Below, piece after piece: positions 17,281-28,209 of a stretch of 64,000 nt of DNA. The DNA is taken from positions 1 through 64,000 of IMG/VR virus record IMGVR_UViG_3300031951_000015, one strand, 5' to 3'. Origin of the DNA: a virus. The notes beneath the pieces were generated by a model that had not been told where the DNA came from, ran no database searches, and saw nothing but the letters and a program-made list of their open reading frames with translations. Both the position numbers and the translations under genes were made by a program. Position 1 is the first letter of the stretch. Each line of letters starts with the position of its first letter.

Positions 17281-18671
17281 TAATAGTTACCAAATGGATT
17301 TGACTCTGAAAAATCGATAATTGAATCTGCTTCTATTTCAATTTGATCATTATCATCATATTTATCTTCAAACTTTGCGTCATTTATTCTTTCTAGAGAA
17401 TAAATAGCAGACGATCCTTGTCCTACAATAATATCTCCTGGTAAGAAAGTCCCATCAGTTGTACCAACTTTAAGAATATTAGTATCTTTATTCCATGTTT
17501 TAACTCTTGCAGTTGCATTTGATATAGATCCAGTTACAACTTCATTGAAAATAAATGTTCCGATTCCTGTTAAAATTGGAGGAGGTGAGATTGTTACTGA
17601 TGAATTTGAGGTATAACCAATTCCGGCGTCATAAAGTAATATTTGAGAAACATTACCAACACTACTAATTGATACTTTTCCGACTGCAGTTATAGCTAGA
17701 CCTACAGTTGGTGCTCCAAATGTGATTGTGGGACTAGTTGGATATCCAATTCCACTATTACCTATACTTACGGATGATATTCCAGCATAGTTTGAAACTA
17801 AAACGCAGGTTGCTGCAGCACCAACACCTACTCCCGTTATCGTTACTGATGGTGCTATAGTATATCCTGCTCCAGTATTTGTTAATAGAATCTCTTTAAC
17901 TGAACAAACACCATTAATACACTGGGTTATAGCAACCGCAGATGCATTGACTCCTCCTGCAGGAGCTGAAGAAATTGCAACTGTTGGTATAGAAGTATAT
18001 CCATGACCATCATTATTTAAAATAATTTTTCTAATATATCCAGTTGTTGTTATAGCAATACCAGTTGCTTGCACACCCAAAGAAATTAGTTTTAATGCTG
18101 TAATATATCCTCTATTTTCAAGAGTTGAATCTATTTCATCAACTGTTGTATTAAGATTATTCCAACCACCCATTTCATCTTCATATTCAAATAGTTCACA
18201 TTTTAACTCATAAACATATAGTTTACCTAATTGATAAAAGGGATTTTCATGTTCTACAAACTTAACTTCAAATAGTCTTTGACCTAAAGGAAAATAAATT
18301 AAATCCCCTTCTCTTGGTCTAGAAGCAATTTCAATTTCTGGATCATTTGAGTCAAGAAACGGAGAAATAAAATCTTCAAATCTTTCTCTGGAAATGACTA
18401 AACTTACTTCATCTTTTAAATTCATTCCAAATTTTGTTAGAATGTCTCCCTGACCACTATAACCATCATAATTATTAATGTATGCTTCAATTGCAAAATT
18501 GTCGTCAAATTTTGAAGCAGAAACTTCCTTTATAATAGTTTCTTTTCTAACAAATTTTCTTGGAATATAGATAACTTCAACTCCATAAATACGAAGTTGT
18601 TCATTTATCAACTCTTGAACTAATCTTTGTTCGTTAGGTGATCCTTGTAAAAAGAAGGGATTTAGTGCCAT
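17280..18671 (-). CDS. gp14: Neck protein gp14 with inserted beta-repeat domain
   Basis: 463 residues versus 256 in T4. The first ~190 residues (PFFLQGSPNEQRLVQELINE, EVIYIPRKFVRKETI) and the C-terminal EDKYDDNDQIEIEADSIIDF match gp14. Between residues ~195 and ~400 there is an insertion of repeated units of the type GxGYTSxPTVxIxxxxxGGA. The same repeat appears in gp8, in the giant gp7-position protein and in the 2408-aa tail protein, so it is probably a surface-exposed beta module acquired by several virion proteins. Confidence 0.93.
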   Translation of the reverse strand: MALNPFFLQGSPNEQRLVQELINEQLRIYGVEVIYIPRKFVRKETIIKEVSASKFDDNFAIEAYINNYDGYSGQGDILTKFGMNLKDEVSLVISRERFEDFISPFLDSNDPEIEIASRPREGDLIYFPLGQRLFEVKFVEHENPFYQLGKLYVYELKCELFEYEDEMGGWNNLNTTVDEIDSTLENRGYITALKLISLGVQATGIAITTTGYIRKIILNNDGHGYTSIPTVAISSAPAGGVNASAVAITQCINGVCSVKEILLTNTGAGYTIAPSVTITGVGVGAAATCVLVSNYAGISSVSIGNSGIGYPTSPTITFGAPTVGLAITAVGKVSISSVGNVSQILLYDAGIGYTSNSSVTISPPPILTGIGTFIFNEVVTGSISNATARVKTWNKDTNILKVGTTDGTFLPGDIIVGQGSSAIYSLERINDAKFEDKYDDNDQIEIEADSIIDFSESNPFGNY

Positions 18672-19513
18672 TATCCAATAAAATCGTAAGGAGGAAGTTC
18701 GTAATCTGTGGACATTTTTTGTATAATATCATCTAATTCTTTTTGCCCATCTTCATAAAGTTCTCTACCATTTAATTCAATACCACCTGGAAGTCTAACT
18801 CCCCTGAATTTAATTAAATTTTGACCCCACTGTCTTTTCATCAATGCAGTCAAATATTTTTTTAGAAAACTATCATTATATACTTTAGTAAAAGTATTTG
18901 GATCTAAAATTCTATAACAATCAATAACTATAAATGTATCTTTTGCTTTTGCATTCCAATCAATATCCAAATATAATCTATTTTGCCTCTTATTGAATCT
19001 TATTTGCTTATCAGTTGAAAGTAAAAAATCAATATCTTCAAGATATGTCTTTACCATTGCATATTGTAGAAGTTCAACAGAATTGAAGTAATATAAATCA
19101 TTCAAAAATAATTGATATTTGATACTCCACATTCCAGCAGAGATGGAACTAGTATCAAATTTGAATACTTTTTCTATACCAATAATAGAATCGGGAACTT
19201 GAATAAAATTTGAATTTTCATAGAAATTAAAAGTAGTGGTTCCTATTCCTGAAATATTTGCAGATCCTGTAGTTGTTACAATACCTACACCATTTGTATA
19301 TTGTGCTTTTCCTCTGTTAACATCTTCATCGGTAATTTTATATTTTAAGTACATTCTTTCAACACCATCAAAATGACGTTCTTGAAAATATTGAAGGGCA
19401 TCGTCAACTAAATCATCTATTTGATCATCTGCCAGATTAATTTCCAAAACAGGAGCGCCCAAACGTCTTAAACAATAATCTATCAATTCTTGTCTAGTTG
19501 TAGGTTTTGACAT
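18671..19513 (-). CDS. gp13: Neck protein gp13
   Basis: 280 residues, near T4 gp13 (309). N-terminus TRQELIDYCLRRLGAPVLEI is the standard gp13 start; MKTYLEDIDFLLS and KRQWGQNLIKFRGVRLPGGI are also conserved-looking. It forms the neck ring below the portal with gp14. Start and stop overlap both neighbours by one base, giving a tight gp13-gp14-gp15 unit. Confidence 0.96.
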   Translation of the reverse strand: MSKPTTRQELIDYCLRRLGAPVLEINLADDQIDDLVDDALQYFQERHFDGVERMYLKYKITDEDVNRGKAQYTNGVGIVTTTGSANISGIGTTTFNFYENSNFIQVPDSIIGIEKVFKFDTSSISAGMWSIKYQLFLNDLYYFNSVELLQYAMVKTYLEDIDFLLSTDKQIRFNKRQNRLYLDIDWNAKAKDTFIVIDCYRILDPNTFTKVYNDSFLKKYLTALMKRQWGQNLIKFRGVRLPGGIELNGRELYEDGQKELDDIIQKMSTDYELPPYDFIG

Positions 19514-20250
19514 TAATAGGATCCTCCGTCTATTACATTTGACCAGGTTGGAATTCCTGATGCATTAGTTGAAAGTATATAGTTAGTTTCACTAATTGCA
19601 GATGATGTTGTTCCCGTAGATACTAACTGATCATTAGCATCAAAATATGCAATTCCATATGCTTGACCTGGTGAGTAATAAATTGATTGCGCTACTGTAA
19701 GAATGCCAGAAATATAACCATTTCTTGCATTAAACTCATCAAATACTAAGTCATTGCTAACATATAAATCTCCATCAACATATAAATTGTTAAGAAAAGT
19801 TGCAACTCCAACAAAAGTTGAAACTCCACTTACATAAAGTTGACTTATAGATGAAATGCTAATATTTGCATTACTTATATCGGCATTTGATAATGTAGTA
19901 ATTCCAGAAACATTTAAATTAGTATTACTAAGGTTAGTAATAATCCCTACAGTTGATTGTAGAGTTGAGATAGTTCCAATTCCTGAAATAATAATATTTC
20001 TACCAAAAATCTCATCTAAACTAACGTCATTAGTTACATATAAATTAGCGCCGATATAGAGATCATTTGCAAATGATGATATACCAGTAAAGGTTGAAAC
20101 ACCGCTGACACTTAACTGTGTAACTGATGCTATACCACCTATTACATTAACTGAGTTAGTTGCGTTATCCGCAAAAACAGAACCACCAGCAACTGATGAT
20201 AATATCTTGACAGTATTTTGTTGACCAACTCTAACTTTTATGTCGGGCAT
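19513..20250 (-). CDS. Repetitive fibre-like virion protein
   Basis: 245 residues made of near-repeats: SVSGVSTFTGISSFANDLYI and YVSGVSTFVGVATFLNNLYV are two copies of one unit, followed by similar NDVSLDEIFGRN / NDLVFDEFNARN segments. Beta-helix or fibre-like organisation is likely. The C-terminal YYSPGQAYGIAYFDANDQLV resembles repeats in cyanophage tail fibres. It sits between gp13 and an Ig-like gene, so it may be a neck or collar fibre. Confidence 0.75.
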   Translation of the reverse strand: MPDIKVRVGQQNTVKILSSVAGGSVFADNATNSVNVIGGIASVTQLSVSGVSTFTGISSFANDLYIGANLYVTNDVSLDEIFGRNIIISGIGTISTLQSTVGIITNLSNTNLNVSGITTLSNADISNANISISSISQLYVSGVSTFVGVATFLNNLYVDGDLYVSNDLVFDEFNARNGYISGILTVAQSIYYSPGQAYGIAYFDANDQLVSTGTTSSAISETNYILSTNASGIPTWSNVIDGGSY

Positions 20251-20591
20251 TATCGAGTGACTCCCTCTCTGACAAGGACCATCCCCTCAATCACTCTACT
20301 TTTAATTGAGTTTCTAGTAATTACTACATCATACACGTATCTACCAGGTTTTAAATTAGTTGTTTGTGCAGATGATAAACTAACTATTATTTTTCCTAAA
20401 TTAGATGGTGTAGAAATTGAAGTGGTAAAATCAGTAGCCGTTGAACTTCCAGCATATTTTCGCATCTGAGCAGTTGCTGTATATCCAGTAAGATCGAGAG
20501 CAGAATTTGTGTCACTGGTTTCTAAATTAAAGGTCTGAGAAAAATCAGACCCAGCATTGATTACAAGATTATTGACATATACAGCTGCCAT
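20250..20591 (-). CDS. Ig-like virion protein
   Basis: 113 residues. The pattern NLVINAGSDFSQTFNLETSD, LDLTGYTATAQMRKY, and KPGRYVYDVVITRN is a small Ig-like beta sandwich like those at the N-terminus of phage fibres (BppU-type). It is co-transcribed with the fibre-like gene (one-base overlap) from a TATAAATA late promoter. Confidence 0.75.
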   Translation of the reverse strand: MAAVYVNNLVINAGSDFSQTFNLETSDTNSALDLTGYTATAQMRKYAGSSTATDFTTSISTPSNLGKIIVSLSSAQTTNLKPGRYVYDVVITRNSIKSRVIEGMVLVREGVTR

Positions 20592-20613
20592 CTATTTTAT
20601 AAGCTCTACTTTT

Positions 20614-20621
20614 TATTTATA
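20614..20621 (-). promoter_or_regulatory. Late promoter TATAAATA before the Ig-like gene and gp13-gp16
   Basis: Exact late consensus 23 bp upstream of the Ig-like ATG. It probably drives the neck operon. Confidence 0.65.
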
Positions 20622-20622
20622 C

Positions 20623-20793
20623 CTATATCAAATCGAGAGATGCTATTACCTCTTGCTGTTTAAGATACAATTTGCAATACAACTTTGCAAAATTTTTTAG
20701 TTCATTTTCATTCATTTCATCAATAACACGAACATGCTTTTCATACTCAAATAATTTATCAATCGTCTCTAAAGCAATTTTACTTGGATCCAT
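20623..20793 (-). CDS. Small conserved helical protein, 56 aa
   Basis: 56 residues, MDPSKIALETIDKLFEYEKH onward; one amphipathic helical pair. Its ATG overlaps the upstream 66-aa gene by 14 bp. Function unknown. Supported by the tight packing in the operon and a clean open frame. Confidence 0.65.
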   Translation of the reverse strand: MDPSKIALETIDKLFEYEKHVRVIDEMNENELKNFAKLYCKLYLKQQEVIASLDLI

Positions 20794-20980
20794 TTACTAT
20801 TTCTCTCAATAAAGATTTAATTTCGTCAATGTCTTTTTTCATTTGTTCTATTTCATATTTTTGTATCTCCCTATTATTTTTTGCATTCATATATTGATTA
20901 TATGATTGATTATCCACATTAAGAATAGCACCGCTATTCTCATCACGATATAAATTAGGAAAACCTTTTACTGGAATCAT
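20780..20980 (-). CDS. Small protein with C-terminal coiled coil, 66 aa
   Basis: 66 residues. N-terminal half MIPVKGFPNLYRDENSGAIL, C-terminal half a charged helix (REIQKYEIEQMKKDIDEIKS) likely forming a coiled coil. Start shares one base with the stop of the 2408-aa gene. Similar small proteins sit beside tail genes in cyanophages; function unknown. Confidence 0.75.
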   Translation of the reverse strand: MIPVKGFPNLYRDENSGAILNVDNQSYNQYMNAKNNREIQKYEIEQMKKDIDEIKSLLREIVNGSK

Positions 20981-23900
20981 TATGCTAAAGCAATACTTCT
21001 TAAATCTTTAAATCTTGGAGAATATGCTTGATTTGTTCCAGACATCACTATTTTAATCGTATAACCAGTAAAACTTCCAAGATTATTAGCGGTAAATTCA
21101 TATTCTAAAAATTGGTCATTTAAACTTTCTGGAACAAAAACATCTGGAAGACCATTATTATTTGCTGGATTTATAATATCTAAATAACCATCTTGATTGT
21201 TATCCACTGTTAGATTGTTGTATCCAGGAAATAAATCAAATGAAGGTGTTATTTCACTTGAATCTGGACGTATCAAACTATATAATACTCTAAAGTCTGC
21301 TGAAGAGTGTCTATAAGCACTTACAATCACTTTGAGCGCAGATGCTGGTTGTGCTAGTCTTATTGTGTTAGAAACGTAAACAGCAGCGTGTGGATCCTCT
21401 ATTATATTATTAGATCCATTTTCTCCAGCATAATCTTGAATTGGTTTATTTAATCTATTGCTTAATAGCTCTACAGAAGATTCTTTCCAGAAAACTAATG
21501 GGGAAAGATTTGAATCTGTGGTAGATAAATCAACCTTCATGGTAAATGATTTATTTCTCAAGAATGATGGTGTATTCAAATATTGTAATTCGTTTACATT
21601 TGAACATACAATTCTAGTAGAAGATAGTTTATTTTCAACTCCAAGTTGTACGTTTTCATAAGTTTGGTCAATAAATGATGATTCATTACCATCAACGCTA
21701 GTTCCACTAACTGTTCTAATTTGACCAGTTACTGATGTAGAAGAACCGGGATTTAAAATTGCAAGATGTGGAGTTATACTATTAAATTGAATATTTTCAG
21801 TTGCCTTCACAATGTTTCCACCACACGATAATTCACCATTGAATGAAAGTTGTGGAAATCCTGTTGGGGAATTATCTGAATTTCTATTGATTGCATTTGA
21901 GTCAAAATTTGTTCTATCTACTTCAACATAATAAGTATCAATATCATTTTTACTATCACTTATTGTATGTGTTTTGTTTATTCTTCTTAGAGATACTCCT
22001 CCAAGTTCATACTTATATACTAATGAATTTATATTATGAGTACTGACTAAAGTAGAATCTATGCCTCTTCCAGTAAGATTGAGAATTCCGACTCCAACAG
22101 TATATTTCATAATTTCATCATCAATTTTTATATAACCTGGATTGGTAACACCATCGACAGGCATACCTTCAAATGTTGAGAAATTAGATGTCGAAGCAAC
22201 GCTAATTGTTACATCTGTTAATGTAACAGGTAAAGTTAATTGAGATGGAGATACATCACTTTCAACATTTGATAGTGAAACTTTATTACCACTAGAATAC
22301 ATACCATGATTATAATGATTAACTTTAAAGAAGTTTCCTGAATATACTCCACCTACTGAAGTAGATGAAGTAATTGTAGTATTTGCAAGAGAAACTAAAT
22401 TTCCAGAAAAATCATAATATGACAAAGTTGCTATTCCAACGTTAAATGAATTTCCCTGAACATTTGATAAGTATAATGTATCAATACCAGTTCCTATTCC
22501 AGTGATTGTAATACGAGCATTACTTCCTCCAACAGGACTTACTGATGATGTAACAATTCCAACAACATCACCAACCTTGTAACCATTTCCTGGATATGGT
22601 GTAGATACAGCAACTCCAGTTATAACTCCACCAGAAGCAATAATGTTCAATCTCAAACCACTTCCATTTCCGGTAATATTATAAGTTTGAACTCCAGGCG
22701 TTGTAGTATAATTAAATCCTCCCGTAGTTAATCCAACAGAAGTAACAGAACTTCCAGTTCCAACAACATAACCATAATTATATGTTGCAGATTGAACAGA
22801 AATTTTTCTACCACTTGTTAATATTCCAATTATACTAGAGTCGGTAATTGTAGTTATGCCTAAATTAACTTTTCTAGGTAAAATTGTTATTGGATTTGAA
22901 CTTAATGTTGGAACATAACTATTACTTTGATCTAATGTTGGATTTTGAAATAATATGCTACCAATTTTTGATGTGAAATTTGCTTTGTATAATTTAAATT
23001 TCAGATCCTGATAATCATTTGGAGTCCACTCTCCACCATTTTGAGATTTATACAATCTACCAATTGCAAATTGTCTAGAATATCTTACTGCTTGAGAATC
23101 GGGCAGAGTCCTAGTTTCTATGGTCTTCTCTCCCATTTCTGCAATCCAAACTTCATACTCATCACTCTGAGGGGCAAGGAGGACAATTGCATATTGCAAT
23201 CCTGCTTCTAGATAAATTGGATATTCAAAAGTAACTCTTGTAGGTATAGATGCATTTGTAGATGTATTAATATCACTTGGCCTTAAAGTTACTGATTTTC
23301 CAACAATAGTTCTTGTAGGAGTACCTAATTCTACGGTTCTTACTTCAACTGTTAATGGAGCATTTCCACTATCTTTATTTGCAAAAAACAAATCAACTGC
23401 AGTTAAATAAGCTCCGTTAGCATCATCATTTGGTTTTAAACCATTTCCAGATTCTGCTACTCCACCAACAGTAAAAGATTGAGCAAGAGGATCAACATAA
23501 TAAATTGATGTTGTAGTTGTTATAACTCTTTGTCTTTCTTCCCAAGTTCCTTCAGATTTATAAATGGTTTCTGCTGAAGAAATTAAAGTGCTTCCTGGTA
23601 ATGGAATTTGATTTGTTGAACTTGATGATAATTTATAAACCTTTGAACCAGTTGTTATTCTGACTGATGGTGGTGGAGTTGTATTTGGATCTTTTAAGAA
23701 GAAAGATCCTGATAAAAATCCATTAACATCAGTGATTAATCTTAGATCTTTTACATATGCTTCTGCACCACTAGTTTGTCCAACTAATTTCATACCAATA
23801 TCCAAGTATCCAGAATATAATCCCTGAGTTTGGGCACATAAAGATGAGATATCAATATTCAAAGTTTTTGATGATGCACTATATGCTGAAGGAATAGTTT

Positions 23901-26900
23901 CTGAAATTGCGTATGGATTGGTTGTATATGTAATTGATGGATTGTTAAATGCACCTTCTTTATGATTTGACGATGCAACTCTGAATGAAATTGCTTGTTT
24001 TAGTGTTCCAGAACTTGAATTTGTCCATCCAATTACAGTTTCTCCAACTTGGAAAGCAGCGGAAGATCCATAATTTTGAAGATTACTATCAGTGGAAATT
24101 TCAACAAGTTTTGGAATAAATTGAACACCACTATTTCCATCTAAAAATTGATAAACTCTAGTTAGTGGTTTCATGTTTACCGCAGTGAATCCAGTGTTTC
24201 TGGATCTCATATAAAGTTCTGCCCCAGTATTTCTTAGTACATCTTCAACATTTCTATTAACTGATGATCCAACAACTCTAAAAGTTCCGGTTGCTCTTAA
24301 CCAAATCCAATTTGTTTGATTGATGTTAACATCTTCTAATCTAATTGTTCTGACCCAACTATCACTGGATGGATTTAATTTGATAGTTCCACTATAAGAA
24401 ATAACGTTAAACGGATTTACATTTTCCACCTTTGTAGCAAATGTTTGTTCAATCCAATCTATCTGTTGATATTTTAATGTAATAGCATCGCCACTTTTTT
24501 GAACATTCGAATCATATAATTCAAAATTAGTTTCTAGATCTAAATTTTGATCTGTAACATTTTGAGATGGGACAGGTCTAAGATTTAAACTATTTTTTGA
24601 TATTCTTGTGATTAATTCATCATTATCACTATCAATTTCAATCTTTGATAGTTGAGTATTAATCAGACTAGTATCCTTAAAATCGTCTACAAAAAATCCC
24701 GTTTTAAATCTGTTGAGACCCTGTGCATCTTGTATTTGTAATGTTTGAGTATTAATCTCAAGTAAAGATAATGATGTTACTCTTTCTAGATTTTCAACTC
24801 TATCTTCAATTTTGCCAATATCCCGCATAGTATATCTTCTATTATCTGCTAAAGATACTAATGCATCTTTAGGATTATAAAGATATGGTGGCAATGTAAT
24901 AGTAGCAATTTCCATTACATCATTTGGTTTATTTGGTTCTTTTGGTGTAATTGATGGTATCCCCTTAAGAACGGTAAATACTCCAAATTTATCCAGATAT
25001 AGCTTATCAATTCTTCCAAGATAATATTGATAACCAATTACTGCACTTTCATTTGGAGACATAATAATCTTTGGTTCTATTCCAAAAGATCTAGAAGCAA
25101 AATCAAATGGTGATGAAGTTATTGATGTAAATGGCGATACTCTTGGTCTAAAGTCCAAAGTATCAGATGCTCTTATGTTACTTTTATCAATATATGGAAT
25201 ATCTGAAGAAAATCTTTCTGCAGCATAACTATTAACAGTAAATACATCTCCAGTATCATTAGATGGAACTGAATAATGGTCAAATACTATTAAAAGTTGT
25301 TTAGAAGGAGGTGATTCTTCATTTCTTCTTACAATTCTTGAATAATCATAATATTGCTCTTTTTGTCCCTTATCTAAAGTATACTTTGAAGTAATATTTC
25401 TGTAAGTGCCAATTATAATCGATGAAATATTTGTATTAATATTTGATTCTTCAAAAGTTACAATTTCATTAGTTACAAATTTACTATCATTTAAATAAAC
25501 AATTCCTAATGTATTTGCTGCTGGTTTTGATACTATTCTCGCTATTGCATCGCTAGTTCTGCCTATAATATTTTCCCCAATAATTGCATTAGTATCGACA
25601 TTTGCAATTGAACTAAATGTAAGTCTATCTAATGAAGGTGAATTTGCATCTAAAGACTCATATATTGCAATAACTTTGACAACATCAGGATAATTTAAAC
25701 TTATTTCTTCATCTTGAATGCGTAAACCATAGTAAGGATTATAAGTAAGTCCATCATTAATTGATGTATTAACACCAACTCCAGATCTAGGATCTTTTGA
25801 TAATGTTACACTAATAGTTTGTGATCTGTTAAATTGTTTTATCTTACTTTGAATTTTATTTTTTACAAAAGTTGCATTGATTACTGAAATATTTTTGTTT
25901 TGAATATTTGAAAATGTAATTTGATTTGATCCTGCATTTAAAGTAACTTTGTCAGAAGTTAATGATTCAATACTTCCATCTTCATAAAAAATAGAATATC
26001 TTTCTTCATCAAAAACCTGAAATTGTGCAGTTGTTGAATTAATTCCTAAATTAAATTTTCCAGTATCTACAGTTAATGTACTGGCAGATATTCCAGTAAA
26101 TGATGTATTAGATTGTGCAGTAAAAGTAATTGTAGATGTGCTTAAGTCTGTTGAAGAAATGTTAGAGTTTGGTATCTGAGCATATAAAAATCCTTGCTGA
26201 TCATTTTTAATTTTAGATAAACCAATAGAATATGGAACGCTAATCGTTAGACCTATACCAGGAAGAGATCCATCGCAAACTCCAGAAATAGTTGGAACAG
26301 CTTCCAACGTCATTGAATTTAAAGCAGGAGAAATTGAAACTACGCGATTATAAATCTCTGTAGATATTCCAGGTCTCTGATATCTAATAATATTATCAGT
26401 TTTTATTCCACTAAAAGTTGCTGGTGCTGCTACAGTTGCTGTACTAATTCCATTTCCAGCAGCAGTAATTGTAATAATCTCTGATCGTAATCCTCTATCT
26501 AATTGAGTATCACATATAAATGCTGTTGTAAATCCTGAAACAGAAGTTGGTTGATGGATAGACTTTACATCTTCAATTTCAAATGTTTTTACTGCAGCAA
26601 TTGTCCTTGAAATATTATCTGAACCATTTATTAAAATTTGTTCTCCTATTGAAAAAGTTCCGGATGTTTGGCGAATGTTAATTAGATTTGTTCCTGATCC
26701 AGCAGAAACTGTATACCCACTTGCCCCGCTGCTTTTACCTTTGATAAAAGAAGTCGCTGGAATTTCTATAGACGAGACTGATTGATTTAATCTAAGTTCT
26801 GTATATGTTTGAATGTCATACAAATACAAATCCCAGTTTGTAGATGCTCCACTATATGCAGCATCTGTTACATTAAAACTATAAACTCTTGCAGATCCAA

Positions 26901-28206
26901 TTGTTGTCCCAGCAGCAACTATATTTCCCGAATTACCAATACTACTTTTTCTACGATTCTGAAAGAATATTTCTTGCCTTTGTTCTGGCGATCCACTTAC
27001 ATTATTAACTCTTAACAAATTTCCCATTTCAAATGGAATATTTGCAGAAGAAACAGATTGTTTTGTTCTTGGTTTTTCTACATCTATAATTTCAATACCA
27101 GTTTTTTCAATATCATATCCTCTAACATACGCTTTACCTGGAGAAAACTTAACACACATCAAATCATCTGATGGTGTTGCATCCTGATCTGTTTTTTCTG
27201 TTGCGAAAAATAATCCATCATTTCCTAATCTATCATTTAGCGAATTATTTAATGAAAATTGAAATGGATTAACAACATAATCCCCAGATTCATCATATGT
27301 TCTCTGGGCTAAGTAATCTTTAATTAATGAGTAACTTGATTTTATTTCTATTTTCTTGATTGCACCATCTTTTACTCTTAGTAATTCAATAAAATCAGTA
27401 TCATTAGTATCTGTTAGTAGTTTTTTAGATAGTGTTGTAGAAATTTTAAATCTATCTGCTCCAGGAGCAGCGTAATTTGTAAAACCTTTTGCATTGTCAT
27501 ATAATGCAGAATCATCTTTAGCGGTAATAATTTGTTCAGTTACTTTTAGACCAACTCTATAAGATGGAGTATTGGTGTAATAGTCTAAAATTATTGTTTG
27601 CTTTGGAACTCTTACAAAAGTGCCTCTAATAAAATATACACCATCATTAATTGATACTGCAGATCCAGTTACAGTTGCATTTGAAGAAATGGTCGTAGCA
27701 AAAGGTGTATTTGCTATTATTGATCCTACATTTTCAGATGCAGTTAATAATTCATTATCACTAAAAGGATTAATTTCAAAATTTGAATCAGAATTTAAAT
27801 ATTTTACATAAAGAGTTGGGTATTCAACATCAGAATTAGGAAGTTGAACTAATTGAACTACCGCTGTAACACCTGATATTTGACCTGTTATCTTTTTACC
27901 AACAAAATTTGACAAATAAGAAGTTAAATTAACTCCATATTGTTGTGTATTTAATTTTACTGCAGTAAATTGATCATCAAAGGTAATATTTCCTGGAATA
28001 ACCAAAGATCCTTCTTTGAAAATATGACTCCCAAAAGTTTCTACTTGATCTTGTAATATAGATTGAAGAGTATTTAACTCTCGTGCTTGTATTGGTTTGC
28101 CTGGATTAAAAAGAACTTTATAATAATTTTTATCTCTTGCACCGATATTTTGTTCGGCAAAGTCATCAAAATATGGACTTACATTGAGATTAGTTTTTTG
28201 AGCCAT
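20980..28206 (-). CDS. Large tail/baseplate structural protein, DUF4815-type
   Basis: 2408 residues. The N-terminus (NLNVSPYFDDFAEQNIGARD, then NPGKPIQARELNTLQSILQD) matches the DUF4815-type domain found in cyanophage tail proteins. The middle is a chain of beta domains; around residues 1270-1420 a domain with TQGLYSGYLDIGMKL appears; residues ~1780-1900 carry GxGY beta repeats and an IDDEIMKYTVGVGIL unit also seen in the giant protein. No catalytic motif. By position after gp8 it replaces T4 gp9/gp10 as a wedge-to-fibre connector or long-fibre component; that role is inference. Confidence 0.85.
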   Translation of the reverse strand: MAQKTNLNVSPYFDDFAEQNIGARDKNYYKVLFNPGKPIQARELNTLQSILQDQVETFGSHIFKEGSLVIPGNITFDDQFTAVKLNTQQYGVNLTSYLSNFVGKKITGQISGVTAVVQLVQLPNSDVEYPTLYVKYLNSDSNFEINPFSDNELLTASENVGSIIANTPFATTISSNATVTGSAVSINDGVYFIRGTFVRVPKQTIILDYYTNTPSYRVGLKVTEQIITAKDDSALYDNAKGFTNYAAPGADRFKISTTLSKKLLTDTNDTDFIELLRVKDGAIKKIEIKSSYSLIKDYLAQRTYDESGDYVVNPFQFSLNNSLNDRLGNDGLFFATEKTDQDATPSDDLMCVKFSPGKAYVRGYDIEKTGIEIIDVEKPRTKQSVSSANIPFEMGNLLRVNNVSGSPEQRQEIFFQNRRKSSIGNSGNIVAAGTTIGSARVYSFNVTDAAYSGASTNWDLYLYDIQTYTELRLNQSVSSIEIPATSFIKGKSSGASGYTVSAGSGTNLINIRQTSGTFSIGEQILINGSDNISRTIAAVKTFEIEDVKSIHQPTSVSGFTTAFICDTQLDRGLRSEIITITAAGNGISTATVAAPATFSGIKTDNIIRYQRPGISTEIYNRVVSISPALNSMTLEAVPTISGVCDGSLPGIGLTISVPYSIGLSKIKNDQQGFLYAQIPNSNISSTDLSTSTITFTAQSNTSFTGISASTLTVDTGKFNLGINSTTAQFQVFDEERYSIFYEDGSIESLTSDKVTLNAGSNQITFSNIQNKNISVINATFVKNKIQSKIKQFNRSQTISVTLSKDPRSGVGVNTSINDGLTYNPYYGLRIQDEEISLNYPDVVKVIAIYESLDANSPSLDRLTFSSIANVDTNAIIGENIIGRTSDAIARIVSKPAANTLGIVYLNDSKFVTNEIVTFEESNINTNISSIIIGTYRNITSKYTLDKGQKEQYYDYSRIVRRNEESPPSKQLLIVFDHYSVPSNDTGDVFTVNSYAAERFSSDIPYIDKSNIRASDTLDFRPRVSPFTSITSSPFDFASRSFGIEPKIIMSPNESAVIGYQYYLGRIDKLYLDKFGVFTVLKGIPSITPKEPNKPNDVMEIATITLPPYLYNPKDALVSLADNRRYTMRDIGKIEDRVENLERVTSLSLLEINTQTLQIQDAQGLNRFKTGFFVDDFKDTSLINTQLSKIEIDSDNDELITRISKNSLNLRPVPSQNVTDQNLDLETNFELYDSNVQKSGDAITLKYQQIDWIEQTFATKVENVNPFNVISYSGTIKLNPSSDSWVRTIRLEDVNINQTNWIWLRATGTFRVVGSSVNRNVEDVLRNTGAELYMRSRNTGFTAVNMKPLTRVYQFLDGNSGVQFIPKLVEISTDSNLQNYGSSAAFQVGETVIGWTNSSSGTLKQAISFRVASSNHKEGAFNNPSITYTTNPYAISETIPSAYSASSKTLNIDISSLCAQTQGLYSGYLDIGMKLVGQTSGAEAYVKDLRLITDVNGFLSGSFFLKDPNTTPPPSVRITTGSKVYKLSSSSTNQIPLPGSTLISSAETIYKSEGTWEERQRVITTTTSIYYVDPLAQSFTVGGVAESGNGLKPNDDANGAYLTAVDLFFANKDSGNAPLTVEVRTVELGTPTRTIVGKSVTLRPSDINTSTNASIPTRVTFEYPIYLEAGLQYAIVLLAPQSDEYEVWIAEMGEKTIETRTLPDSQAVRYSRQFAIGRLYKSQNGGEWTPNDYQDLKFKLYKANFTSKIGSILFQNPTLDQSNSYVPTLSSNPITILPRKVNLGITTITDSSIIGILTSGRKISVQSATYNYGYVVGTGSSVTSVGLTTGGFNYTTTPGVQTYNITGNGSGLRLNIIASGGVITGVAVSTPYPGNGYKVGDVVGIVTSSVSPVGGSNARITITGIGTGIDTLYLSNVQGNSFNVGIATLSYYDFSGNLVSLANTTITSSTSVGGVYSGNFFKVNHYNHGMYSSGNKVSLSNVESDVSPSQLTLPVTLTDVTISVASTSNFSTFEGMPVDGVTNPGYIKIDDEIMKYTVGVGILNLTGRGIDSTLVSTHNINSLVYKYELGGVSLRRINKTHTISDSKNDIDTYYVEVDRTNFDSNAINRNSDNSPTGFPQLSFNGELSCGGNIVKATENIQFNSITPHLAILNPGSSTSVTGQIRTVSGTSVDGNESSFIDQTYENVQLGVENKLSSTRIVCSNVNELQYLNTPSFLRNKSFTMKVDLSTTDSNLSPLVFWKESSVELLSNRLNKPIQDYAGENGSNNIIEDPHAAVYVSNTIRLAQPASALKVIVSAYRHSSADFRVLYSLIRPDSSEITPSFDLFPGYNNLTVDNNQDGYLDIINPANNNGLPDVFVPESLNDQFLEYEFTANNLGSFTGYTIKIVMSGTNQAYSPRFKDLRSIALA

Positions 28207-28209
28207 CTT